From assembly GCA_964445115.1 (NCBI GenBank), contig CAYUJU010000026.1, forward strand, positions 1 to 37,041: a DNA stretch of 37,041 nucleotides, written 5' to 3'. The translations under genes and the position numbers were made by a program. This DNA is from CAIJXJ01 sp964445115 (lineage in GTDB: Bacteria; Pseudomonadota; Gammaproteobacteria; Burkholderiales; Methylophilaceae). A model generated the notes under the pieces. That model was not told where the DNA came from, did no database searches, and was given only the letters and a program-made list of their open reading frames with translations. Positions 1 through 6,048 of the stretch are shown piece after piece (position 1 is the first letter of the stretch; every line of letters starts with the position of its first letter).

Positions 1-57
1 TAACAATTCGTTCAAGCCGACGCCGCTTCGCGGCGCGGCTTAACTCAAGCGTTAGGC
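1..57 (+). other. attC recombination site (left-truncated by window)
   Basis: The R' core GTTAGGC is at 51-57. The last four bases of the R'' core (TAAC) are at 1-4, so only the first three bases of the site fall outside the window. The central part is a near-perfect palindrome around GCCGACGCCGC and GCGGCGCGGC, as in short integron cassette attC sites. A further cassette must lie to the left. Confidence 0.9.
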
Positions 58-61
58 GTAC

Positions 62-373
62 ATGACTATTCCGACGATATGTGAAGATTGCGGCTCCCGT
101 CTGGAGTTAGTCACAAAATCAAAACTAGATTCCCTCGATTTGGTGGGTGCCATCATTGTTGGTATTTTTGTCCTAGGCATTCTCAGCGTTTTCATGTTCT
201 CAGGCAGAGGCTTCCGCTTTGTAGCTCTCGTCGGTGGGTTCGTTGCTTTTGGGCTTTATTACATGGTCGGCATTTCCAAAAAAGAAGTGCTCAAATGCGT
301 ACAGTGCGGTCACGAGGTCGCCACTTCCTCACACTCCCAGCCTAACCCCACAGTCAAGCGGGACGCGCCATGA
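62..373 (+). CDS. Cassette 1: small membrane protein with a split zinc ribbon
   Basis: This 103-residue protein is not assigned to a named family. One CxxC pair (C7, C10) lies before two hydrophobic segments (about 27-46 and 52-71), and a second CxxC pair (C79, C82) follows them. The two segments form a hairpin, so both Cys pairs lie on the same side of the membrane and could build one zinc ribbon. The last ten residues (from P94) are encoded by the downstream attC site, and the stop is inside that site. The ATG is only 4 nt after the R' core; there is no separate Shine-Dalgarno, and the AGG of GTTAGGC may serve. The identification as a cassette gene is firm; the function is unknown. Confidence 0.8.
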   Translation: MTIPTICEDCGSRLELVTKSKLDSLDLVGAIIVGIFVLGILSVFMFSGRGFRFVALVGGFVAFGLYYMVGISKKEVLKCVQCGHEVATSSHSQPNPTVKRDAP

Positions 374-452
374 AGCAACTTCGGTCAACTTTCCGGGGTA
401 ACGTACCTTCGCCATCTCTGGCGCGGCGCGCCCCTTACTTACAACGTTGGGC
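340..452 (+). other. attC site, long form (113 bp)
   Basis: R'' GCCTAAC is at 340-346 and R' GTTGGGC at 446-452. The outer arms carry CAGTCAAGCGGGACGCGCC and GGCGCGCCCCTTACTTACAA, which recur in the attC sites at 1544-1656 and 2048-2158. The site belongs to cassette 1. Confidence 0.9.
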
Positions 453-488
453 GCCTCGATATGTACATATTGATCAGGAGAGCATGAC

Positions 489-944
489 ATGACTATTAAA
501 TGGACGGATGACCTAAACACGGGAATCGAGGTTATCGACAAACAACACATGAGAATCGTGGATTACATCAACGATCTGGAAAACGCCCATCAGAAACAAG
601 ACAAGGAAGCCGTCAGACAAGTGCTGGATGACTTGGTTGACTACACCTTGTCCCACTTTGCTTTCGAGGAAAGTCTGCAAGAGGAAGCGGGGTATAAATA
701 TTGCAAGCCGCACAAAAAAGTGCATGAACTATTCGTCCGGCGCGTAAATGAATACATGGAACGGTTCAAATTGGGCGATGACGTGTCCGCCGAAATTCAT
801 AAACTTCTCAGTTCTTGGCTCATCAACCACATCAAACGGGACGATGCAGATTATGTTGCTGCGGTAAAGGCAAACATGATCGGCATTATTTCTGAGAAGG
901 AAAAGAAGAAAGATGATGGATGGTTCAAACGGTTCTTCAAGTAA
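489..944 (+). CDS. Cassette 2: bacteriohemerythrin (O2-binding di-iron protein)
   Basis: This 151-residue hemerythrin-fold protein should reversibly bind O2 at a non-haem di-iron centre in the cytoplasm. All canonical ligands are visible: H20 (DKQH), H56 and E60 (SHFAFEE), H75 and H79 (KPHKKVHE), and H114 with D119 (HIKRDD). Length and spacing are typical of single-domain bacterial hemerythrins. The C-terminus after about residue 135 is Lys-rich and ends in an aromatic/basic GWFKRFFK, which could be an amphipathic membrane-contact tail (inference). The start at 489 follows an AGGAG at 477-481; an ATG at 484 is out of frame. The gene lies between two attC sites and is alone in its cassette. 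Roles proposed for the family include oxygen storage, delivery and sensing; which applies here is unknown. Confidence 0.94.
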   Translation: MTIKWTDDLNTGIEVIDKQHMRIVDYINDLENAHQKQDKEAVRQVLDDLVDYTLSHFAFEESLQEEAGYKYCKPHKKVHELFVRRVNEYMERFKLGDDVSAEIHKLLSSWLINHIKRDDADYVAAVKANMIGIISEKEKKKDDGWFKRFFK

Positions 945-947
945 ACA

Positions 948-1017
948 GCCCAACCTGGCAGTCAACACGGACGCTGCGCGATAAGGCCGCGCAGCGCCGG
1001 TTACTTCTACGTTAGGT
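948..1017 (+). other. attC site (70 bp)
   Basis: R'' GCCCAAC is at 948-954 and R' GTTAGGT at 1011-1017. The central imperfect palindrome is GCTGCGCG...CGCGCAGC. This arm type differs from the long-form sites, pointing to a different cassette lineage. It closes cassette 2. Confidence 0.88.
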
Positions 1018-1027
1018 TGCATTGCCA

Positions 1028-1549
1028 ATGGGTCCACGTCGCCAAGATGAAGAATTGCTGAGTACCTTCCGTTTTCGCTATGCCCGGTACTGTCTCGTAT
1101 GGCTCGCTGGTTTAGGTGCGGCCCTTGCGTTGCTGCTTTTCATCCAGCCCAACGCCGTTGAGTCAAGGATTCCTTTACTCATCATGTTTCTGTACTTCGG
1201 GTTACCTATCGGCGTCGGCACAGCACTTTTGGCGTTGGTTGGCTTTACCTTTGGCGGTATTAGTGCTCTCGCGGTTGAACGCAGTTCTACCGGGGCGTTT
1301 TGGTGGCCTAGAGTCAAAGAGACACTACGATTCCTTGTCCTTGCACCGCTTGGGCTGTTCGATCTGTATGTCTTTTTTTCTTCCGTGCGCACGCTAGAGG
1401 TGCCAATGTTTTCTCGCCGTGTAGAACACACGTTTTACTTTAGTAGTGAGCCGGTCGCGTTTCTTGTTGTACTTGCTGTGTGGGGAGGGTTTGGCTTTGG
1501 GCTGCTCTTGTATCTAATCCGCAGATTGCGTCGTACCTATGCAACCTAA
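1028..1549 (+). CDS. Cassette 3: four-helix integral membrane protein, unknown
   Basis: The protein has 173 residues from the ATG at 1028; a TTG at 1022 would add two residues. It has four strongly hydrophobic segments at roughly 20-40, 47-75, 97-120 and 141-163, with a basic RRLRRT C-terminus, so it is an inner-membrane protein. I do not recognise the family. The TAA stop (1547-1549) is part of the R'' core of the following attC, as happens in compact cassettes. The AGG of the preceding R' core (GTTAGGT) is the only Shine-Dalgarno-like sequence upstream. Confidence 0.75.
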   Translation: MGPRRQDEELLSTFRFRYARYCLVWLAGLGAALALLLFIQPNAVESRIPLLIMFLYFGLPIGVGTALLALVGFTFGGISALAVERSSTGAFWWPRVKETLRFLVLAPLGLFDLYVFFSSVRTLEVPMFSRRVEHTFYFSSEPVAFLVVLAVWGGFGFGLLLYLIRRLRRTYAT

Positions 1550-1656
1550 CCCTACGGTCAAGAGGGACGCGCCGTGAAGCAGCTTCGTTCAATTTTTCTG
1601 GGTAACGCAGCCTCGCCAGCCAAGGCGTGGCGCGCCCCTTACCTCCAACGTTAGGG
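1544..1656 (+). other. attC site, long form (113 bp)
   Basis: R'' ACCTAAC is at 1544-1550 and R' GTTAGGG at 1650-1656. It is closely similar along its whole length to the site at 340-452, sharing the outer arms and a TGAAGCA-CTTCG-TCAA inner segment. Cassettes 1 and 3 therefore share an attC lineage although their genes are unrelated. Confidence 0.88.
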
Positions 1657-1662
1657 TATTCC

Positions 1663-2046
1663 GTGAGAATCCTTGCCTGTCTACTATTGCTGTTCTTAGC
1701 CAACACTAGCTGGGCAGCACCACAGCCAAAAGTCACTGGTACTTTTTCCTCCTTGCGTTACATCAAAGAATCGGGGGATGTTCTTGGGGTCGAAATATCC
1801 ATTGTTTATGGAAACTACGGTTATTTCGCATTGGTTCAATGCGCTGAGGGTGCTCCGAGCAAACCCGTGCTAGTTAGTGCCGAGGTCAATGGCAACAACA
1901 TTCAGCTGGCAGTCCACGACGATCCAGCCAGCCATTGCCCTATGGCACCATTCTCCGGCAAGGTTACAGCTACCGGTCTCCGTGGCAACTTCGAAGGCAC
2001 TGACTATCCTGGCTTTTTAAAACGTGGCAAAGGTTATTGGCAATGA
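1663..2046 (+). CDS. Cassette 4: small secreted protein, unknown
   Basis: This is a 127-residue protein read from a GTG at 1663. That start gives a clean Sec signal peptide (MRILACLLLLFLANTSWAA, cleavage near residue 19), so the mature protein of about 108 residues is probably periplasmic. The frame is open further upstream, through the 3' arm of the preceding attC from 1627, but that extension would bury the signal peptide. The AGGG of the R' core lies about 8 nt upstream and can act as ribosome binding site. The mature part looks beta-rich and carries two Cys. The family is not recognised. Confidence 0.7.
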   Translation: MRILACLLLLFLANTSWAAPQPKVTGTFSSLRYIKESGDVLGVEISIVYGNYGYFALVQCAEGAPSKPVLVSAEVNGNNIQLAVHDDPASHCPMAPFSGKVTATGLRGNFEGTDYPGFLKRGKGYWQ

Positions 2047-2047
2047 A

Positions 2048-2158
2048 CCCTAACCCTACAGTCAAGCGGGACGCGCCAGAAGTGCCTCCGGTTATCGCTT
2101 TTCATTTTCGGTGCGCTAGTCAGGCCAGTTGGCGCGCCCCTTACTTACAACGTTGGCC
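2048..2158 (+). other. attC site, long form (111 bp)
   Basis: R'' CCCTAAC is at 2048-2054 and R' GTTGGCC at 2152-2158. The outer arms match the sites at 340 and 1544 (CAGTCAAGCGGGACGCGCC; GGCGCGCCCCTTACTTACAA), but the interior is different, as is usual for attC sites of one lineage. Confidence 0.85.
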
Positions 2159-2176
2159 ATCGCAATAGGAGTTTTC

Positions 2177-2641
2177 ATGGAAGTCCAGATCGTCACATTC
2201 CCCGAGACAAGGGTTGCTGCCGTTGAGCATCTAGGACCGCCCGCGCTCGAATATAACACCGTGCGAAAGCTAATAGCCTGGAAGCTTGAGAACCGCTTGC
2301 TGGATCAATCGAAGTACCGAAGCTATGGCATTCACTACACAGACCCACACACCACGCCACCTTCAGATCACCGTGTTGACTTCTGTCTTTCCATTGATGA
2401 AGACATTGGCCCCAATCCTTACGGTATTGTGAACAAACTAATTCCAAGGTTACGTTGCGCTCACGCACGAGATGTCGGCTCCCGCTCGAGTAACAAGGCC
2501 GCTGCCTATCTCTACGAAACGTGGTTACCTCAAAGCGGTGAATCACTCGGCGACTTTCCAATCTTCTTCCACTATGTCAACGTCGGCCCGAATGTGCGGA
2601 AAGAAGAAATGATTACCGACGTCTACTTGCCGCTGAGGTGA
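2177..2641 (+). CDS. Cassette 5: GyrI-like / AraC-type effector-binding domain protein
   Basis: A 154-residue stand-alone protein of the GyrI/SbmC small-molecule-binding superfamily. It begins MEVQIVTFPETRVAAVEH, the typical first strand pair of the domain (metabolite or drug binding, sometimes gyrase modulation). Further family-like segments are YGIHYTDP, RVDFCLSI and the closing ITDVYLPLR strand. There is no DNA-binding domain, so it is not a regulator by itself. The ATG at 2177 is supported by AGGAG at 2167-2171; an in-frame TTG at 2129 inside the preceding attC would add an unneeded 16-residue leader. Members of this superfamily are familiar cassette cargo. The ligand is unknown. Confidence 0.82.
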   Translation: MEVQIVTFPETRVAAVEHLGPPALEYNTVRKLIAWKLENRLLDQSKYRSYGIHYTDPHTTPPSDHRVDFCLSIDEDIGPNPYGIVNKLIPRLRCAHARDVGSRSSNKAAAYLYETWLPQSGESLGDFPIFFHYVNVGPNVRKEEMITDVYLPLR

Positions 2642-2668
2642 AATTCCATGCAACCACAGCGCAAGCGC

Positions 2669-2735
2669 TCCCAACCAATCATTCCACCGGACCTGCGCGA
2701 AAAGCCGCGCAGGCCGGTGAATTCAAACGTTAAAA
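2669..2735 (+). other. attC site (67 bp)
   Basis: R'' TCCCAAC is at 2669-2675 and R' GTTAAAA at 2729-2735. The arms ATTCCACCGGACCTGCGCG and CGCGCAGGCCGGTGAATT form an almost perfect stem. The right arm, CCGGTGAATTCAAACGTTA, recurs in the attC at 4213-4281. Confidence 0.85.
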
Positions 2736-2747
2736 GGCGAAAGAACC

Positions 2748-3041
2748 GTGATTGCCGATGAGAAAACGATCCATTGTGATGCCCACGGAGAGCAGCAGGC
2801 GACCTATGTGTGTCAGCATATTATTCAAACACTGAGAGACGGTAAGTCTCGTGGATTTTGGACTTCTGACAATACTCAAAACCCAAGACCGGACGCATGG
2901 TGCGCTGAGTGCGAGGCGAAAGTACAGGAAACGAATGGTGAATGGAATGATGAGAGTGAAGCGTTCGCGGGCGTCTCACTTCTATGCGGCGCCTGCTATG
3001 ACCGTGCAATAGCTATTAATCAAGGGCGAATTAACCAATAG
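2748..3041 (+). CDS. Cassette 6: small Cys-rich, probably zinc-binding protein
   Basis: A 97-residue protein starting with GTG at 2748. It has four metal-ligand-like pairs: C10xxH13, C22xH24, C52xxC55 and C80xxC83, enough for two zinc sites. There are no membrane segments or signal peptide, so it is probably cytoplasmic. I do not recognise a named family. An AAGGCGAAAG run at 2734-2743 lies just upstream. It sits alone between attC sites. Confidence 0.72.
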   Translation: MIADEKTIHCDAHGEQQATYVCQHIIQTLRDGKSRGFWTSDNTQNPRPDAWCAECEAKVQETNGEWNDESEAFAGVSLLCGACYDRAIAINQGRINQ

Positions 3042-3063
3042 GCTTAGTCATGGAAAACACGCC

Positions 3064-3129
3064 TTCTAACCCACCAGTCAAGCGGGACGCTGCACTAGCG
3101 CGTACCGCCCCTTACTTTCAACGTTAGCC
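3064..3129 (+). other. attC site (66 bp)
   Basis: R'' TTCTAAC is at 3064-3070 and R' GTTAGCC at 3123-3129. The arms CCAGTCAAGCGGGACGC and CCGCCCCTTACTTTCAAC are a shortened version of the long-form sites of this array. Confidence 0.87.
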
Positions 3130-3142
3130 ACTCAGGGGCTTT

Positions 3143-3499
3143 ATGAGCTACAGCATTTACATTTTTCATGCGTCAGTAAAAGACAAAGTCGATTCTGGCC
3201 TTGAACTTGATGCGTTTGAACATCAACCAATTGAACCTTCTGAAGTTTTGTCATTTATTGATCGGTTAGCCCTATATGGCTATAAGCAAGATGGCCAAAA
3301 CACAAGTGAATTTGTCAAAAAAGTAGATGAATGCCCTATTCAAGTCACGGTATTCAATTCTGAGATCGCTTTCTCGATTCCATATTGGGAAGGATCTGAG
3401 GACGCAATCTTCGAGGCGTTACAAGATGCCTCCGAATTAGCAGACTCCGACTCTATCGTTATGTTTGATCCACAAACTGAAGAGTGGAGCAACTTGTAA
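3143..3499 (+). CDS. Cassette 7: small acidic cytoplasmic protein, unknown
   Basis: A 118-residue acidic protein with no membrane segment, signal peptide or Cys cluster. It begins MSYSIYIFHASVKDKVDSG and has a mixed alpha/beta pattern; the centre (QVTVFNSEIAFSIPYW) looks like paired strands and is followed by an acidic helix. The ATG at 3143 follows CAGGGGC at 3133-3139. The family is not recognised; the profile fits the many orphan single-domain proteins of integron cassettes. Codon use is visibly more AT-rich than in the chromosomal genes to the right. Confidence 0.75.
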   Translation: MSYSIYIFHASVKDKVDSGLELDAFEHQPIEPSEVLSFIDRLALYGYKQDGQNTSEFVKKVDECPIQVTVFNSEIAFSIPYWEGSEDAIFEALQDASELADSDSIVMFDPQTEEWSNL

Positions 3500-3501
3500 T
3501 T

Positions 3502-3561
3502 GGCTAACACATCCATCAAGCGGGACGCGCTAAAGCGCACCCCTTACTTAACACGCTGAGC
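3502..3561 (+). other. attC site with degenerate R' core (60 bp)
   Basis: R'' GGCTAAC is at 3502-3508. The expected R' core reads GCTGAGC (3555-3561) instead of GTTRRRY; the first T of the crossover trinucleotide is C. The arms CATCAAGCGGGACGCGC and GCGCACCCCTTACTTAAC identify the site clearly. It may recombine poorly. Confidence 0.75.
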
Positions 3562-3571
3562 ATTTCGATCA

Positions 3572-4279
3572 ATGAACAGTATCTGTGTAATTTTTGATTT
3601 GGACGGTACGCTCGTGGACAGCGAGGGGCTTTGCAATCAAGCCTTTCTCGATCTGCTTCCGCAACTAAATGAAACGGTGGAATCCTTAATCCAGCGGTAT
3701 CGTGGCAAAAAACTGGCCCAAATCCTTGCCGACCTGGAGAGCCGCCTTTGCCAGAAGCTGCCAGATTCGTTTGAACAGCATTATCGCCAACGTGTCGCGG
3801 AACTCTTCTCAAGTGCACTAAAACCCATGCCCGGCGTTCTTGAAATGCTCGCAACCACGAACTTTCCCAAGTGTATTGCCTCAAGCGGGCCTCCTTTAAA
3901 AATCCGTCAGGCGCTGCAAGTTAGCGGCCTCGAATCTTACTTTGGTGACAGCATCTTCAGTTCATATGAAGTTGGCTCTTGGAAGCCGGCGCCTGGTCTA
4001 TTCCAATATGCAGCCCATGCGATGGGCTTTATGCCCAACCAATGTGTGGTTGTGGAAGATAGTGAAGTTGGGATTGAGGCGGCCACAGCGGCAGGAATGA
4101 AAGCGTTCCGGTACGTGCGAAATGGTGAAAAGTCGTTATGCCGGATCGGGGATGAGGTGTTATTTGACAATATGCTGCAGCTTCCCCAATTGCTAGCTCA
4201 ATTTTTAGTATCGCCCAACCCATCATTCAACCAGGACTGGCGCGATAAAGCCGCGCCTGCCGGTGAATTCAAACGTTAG
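3572..4279 (+). CDS. Cassette 8: HAD-superfamily phosphatase (phosphoglycolate phosphatase / beta-PGM type)
   Basis: A 235-residue haloacid-dehalogenase-fold hydrolase with a helical cap. Motif I is FDLDGT (nucleophile D9, acid/base D11), motif II is the ASSG serine region (about residue 109), motif III is the Lys in WKPAPG, and motif IV is VVEDSEVGIEAA, so the Mg-dependent phosphatase site is complete. The substrate cannot be read; sugar phosphates or phosphoglycolate are typical. The last 20 or so residues (from about P215) come from the downstream attC. The stop codon TAG (4277-4279) lies in the R' core, so its bases belong to the following cassette. Family call firm, physiological role unknown. 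Confidence 0.9.
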   Translation: MNSICVIFDLDGTLVDSEGLCNQAFLDLLPQLNETVESLIQRYRGKKLAQILADLESRLCQKLPDSFEQHYRQRVAELFSSALKPMPGVLEMLATTNFPKCIASSGPPLKIRQALQVSGLESYFGDSIFSSYEVGSWKPAPGLFQYAAHAMGFMPNQCVVVEDSEVGIEAATAAGMKAFRYVRNGEKSLCRIGDEVLFDNMLQLPQLLAQFLVSPNPSFNQDWRDKAAPAGEFKR

Positions 4280-4281
4280 GC
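4213..4281 (+). other. attC site (69 bp) overlapping the end of the HAD gene
   Basis: R'' GCCCAAC is at 4213-4219 and R' GTTAGGC at 4275-4281. The site is translated as the C-terminus of the HAD protein. The right arm CCGGTGAATTCAAACGTTA is identical to that of the site at 2669-2735. Confidence 0.9.
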
Positions 4282-4285
4282 AATC

Positions 4286-4588
4286 ATGATAAGTACGACG
4301 GCTGATCAAGTTTCCATTGACGTTTCTAAGCTGAAAAAGCTTTACAGACACGTCATAGTGGCGGAGGTAACGTTTTACTGTAGCGTTTTGGTTTTATGGG
4401 CGGCCTTCTATGTTGACACCATTCATCCATGGTGGCTCTTGGTACCTACACTCCCGGTTCTGGCTGCCCGTGTAAGATTTTTTTATAAAAAAATGGTATG
4501 TCCAAATTGTAATCAGAGGCTTCTCGATGAAGAAAATAATATTCATATTGGGAAATCATGTAAGCATTGTGGAATTCAATTTCGATGA
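4286..4588 (+). CDS. Cassette 9: membrane protein with C-terminal zinc ribbon
   Basis: A 100-residue protein with two hydrophobic segments (about 23-43 and 46-66) followed by a compact zinc ribbon: C72xxC75 (VCPNCN) and C92xxC95 (SCKHCG). Both termini lie on the same, probably cytoplasmic, side. No named family is recognised. The ATG is 4 nt after the R' core and 7 nt after the HAD stop, with no clear Shine-Dalgarno, so translation may depend on ribosomes arriving from the upstream cassette. In its mix of parts it resembles cassette 1, but the order of helices and Cys pairs differs. Confidence 0.78.
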   Translation: MISTTADQVSIDVSKLKKLYRHVIVAEVTFYCSVLVLWAAFYVDTIHPWWLLVPTLPVLAARVRFFYKKMVCPNCNQRLLDEENNIHIGKSCKHCGIQFR

Positions 4589-4592
4589 AACC

Positions 4593-4657
4593 GCCTAACC
4601 CATCCATCAAGCTGGACGCTGCGCTGACGCGCCCCACCTCTTATGTCAACGTTAGGC
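4593..4657 (+). other. attC site (65 bp)
   Basis: R'' GCCTAAC is at 4593-4599 and R' GTTAGGC at 4651-4657. The arms CATCAAGCTGGACGCTGCGC and GCGCCCCACCTCTTATGTC pair imperfectly. It is the last attC recognised in the array. Confidence 0.88.
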
Positions 4658-4684
4658 GTCACAACTACTTACAGGAGTGTGTAA

Positions 4685-5083
4685 ATGACAAAAAAGCTAG
4701 TGAATCCTGAGCAATTGTATGACGGCTCCCCTTTGGGAATGTCGCATGCTGTAGTGGATACCGTTAGTTCGTTAGTCTTCGTGTCCGGACAAGTGGCCTG
4801 GGATCTACAGCACCAGGTTTCAGACAACACTGCTGCGGGGCAATTCGAGGCCGCACTGAAAAATCTAATTACAGTACTTTCGGCCGCCGGCACCAGTATC
4901 GAAAATGTTTTACACCTCAAAATATATGTGCGCGGAGAAGTTGAAGACCATATGGAGTCCTTAGCTCCTGTGATGGCTAAATATCTTGGCACATCACGCC
5001 CAGCAGTTACTGGCGTTGGGGTTGCCTCCCTTGCAACGAAGGCCACGCTTGTAGAGGTGGAGGCAATCGCAAGAGTGGGGTGA
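4685..5083 (+). CDS. Cassette 10: RidA/YjgF-family protein (Rid imine/enamine deaminase type)
   Basis: A 132-residue member of the RidA/YjgF/YER057c family, usually trimeric and cytoplasmic. In archetypal members it hydrolyses reactive enamine/imine intermediates made by PLP enzymes. Family hallmarks are FVSGQVAWD, ENVLHLKIYV, and the signature SRPAVTGVGVASLA with R105, where archetypal RidA carries its substrate-binding Arg, followed by LVEVEAIA. Subfamily and substrate cannot be decided. The ATG at 4685 follows AGGAG at 4672-4676. The gene starts 27 nt after an attC core but no attC is found after its stop, so it is the last cassette and its attC has been lost or has decayed. Confidence 0.9.
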   Translation: MTKKLVNPEQLYDGSPLGMSHAVVDTVSSLVFVSGQVAWDLQHQVSDNTAAGQFEAALKNLITVLSAAGTSIENVLHLKIYVRGEVEDHMESLAPVMAKYLGTSRPAVTGVGVASLATKATLVEVEAIARVG

Positions 5084-5096
5084 GAGAAGCCGCGCC

Positions 5097-5507
5097 ATGC
5101 TCGGCCAGGGCCGTGCGCAGGAACGCATTCTGGTCGCGCTCCACAAACGCGTAGACCTGATTGTGGAAATCCCGGCGTTCATTGCGGTTCCCGTGACTGG
5201 GGCCGCCATGCTCGCCACCGCGAATCCCGACCCATTGCTCACGAGCAAAATCGCGTTTGGCCTGCTTGCCATTACAACCAACGGTTACTGCGTCTGGCTG
5301 GTATTTCGTCGCGCACGCGCTTGCCAATCGGACCAACAGGCGGAGTTCACGCGACTTGATCATCTACAGCACAAGCTCGGCGCCCTGGTCTTGTTTGCGA
5401 TGGTGGCAGAGCTGGCCATCGAGATTTACCGCCGTGCCAGGCGCATGACCCTGCGCCTGGCACGGCAGACTGGCCTCGTTACCCCCGTCCGGGCGCGCCC
5501 CGGATGA
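5097..5507 (+). pseudogene. Membrane protein gene, possibly truncated at the integron boundary
   Basis: An open frame of 136 codons with at least two membrane segments (about 22-42 and 48-67) and a third near 94-110. The hydrophobic core begins almost at once in a conserved-looking LHKRVDLIVEIPAF context, and the first 14 residues look like an accidental leader. The frame begins 14 nt after the RidA stop, without a good Shine-Dalgarno. I infer that the original 5' end was replaced when the cassettes inserted, leaving a 5'-deleted gene. The C-terminal 25 residues are basic and repetitive, also suspect. It could instead be an intact small membrane protein of unknown family. Confidence 0.42.
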
Positions 5508-5520
5508 CAGGGAATTGACG

Positions 5521-5907
5521 ATGGCATACACCCAGCTTGCCTATCTGCATCTCGCGACCGTGCTGCCCGCCTTCGTGCTGGGAACCTGGCTGTTGCTGCG
5601 TCGCAAGGGCACGCCTGCGCATCGGTGGCTGGGCAGGATATATTTGGCGCTGATGCTGGCAACGTCCGTGACGACGCTCTTCATGTCGGCGCAGGTAGGC
5701 CCTGCGCTATTTCATCATTTCGGTCTGATTCACCTGCTGAGCCTCAATGTAATCATCAGTGTGCCGGTGGCTTACCTTGCGGCACGGCGCGGCGATATCG
5801 TGACGCACAAGCGCAACATGATCGGCCTGTATGTCTTCGGGCTGCTGGTGGCGGGGTCTCTTGCCCTGATGCCGGGGCGACTGTTGCACGGCTGGCTGTT
5901 TGCCTGA
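5521..5907 (+). CDS. DUF2306-like small integral membrane protein
   Basis: A 128-residue protein from the ATG at 5521, with CAGGGA 7 nt upstream; an in-frame TTG at 5515 is less likely. It has four hydrophobic helices. The pattern is that of DUF2306-type membrane proteins: LHLATVLPAFVLGTW, then RRKGTPAHRWLGRIY, an HLLSLN motif in helix 3 and HKRNMIGLYV before the last helix. The conserved His residues may bind haem or metal, but no function is established. It follows the frame at 5097-5507 by 13 nt and may have formed an operon with it. Inner-membrane location is clear; the role is unknown. Confidence 0.72.
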   Translation: MAYTQLAYLHLATVLPAFVLGTWLLLRRKGTPAHRWLGRIYLALMLATSVTTLFMSAQVGPALFHHFGLIHLLSLNVIISVPVAYLAARRGDIVTHKRNMIGLYVFGLLVAGSLALMPGRLLHGWLFA

Positions 5908-5940
5908 CGCCCGCAAAATAACCCCATGAGATGTATTGCC

Positions 5941-5980
5941 AAAAAACCGGCCAGGGATTAAATTACCTTACGGTTTTTTT
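5941..5980 (+). terminator. Possible rho-independent terminator
   Basis: AAAAAACCG (5941-5949) pairs with CGGTTTTTT (5971-5979), and the stem ends in a T run. The loop is long (21 nt) and the stem A/T-rich, so the call is weak. The position, between the membrane genes at 5521 and 6049, is sensible. Confidence 0.4.
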
Positions 5981-6048
5981 ATTTCGAAATCTCCGAAAGA
6001 TGCCCGGCGTCGATAGCTTCTGGTGAGGCGTTCACAAGGAAGAGAGTC

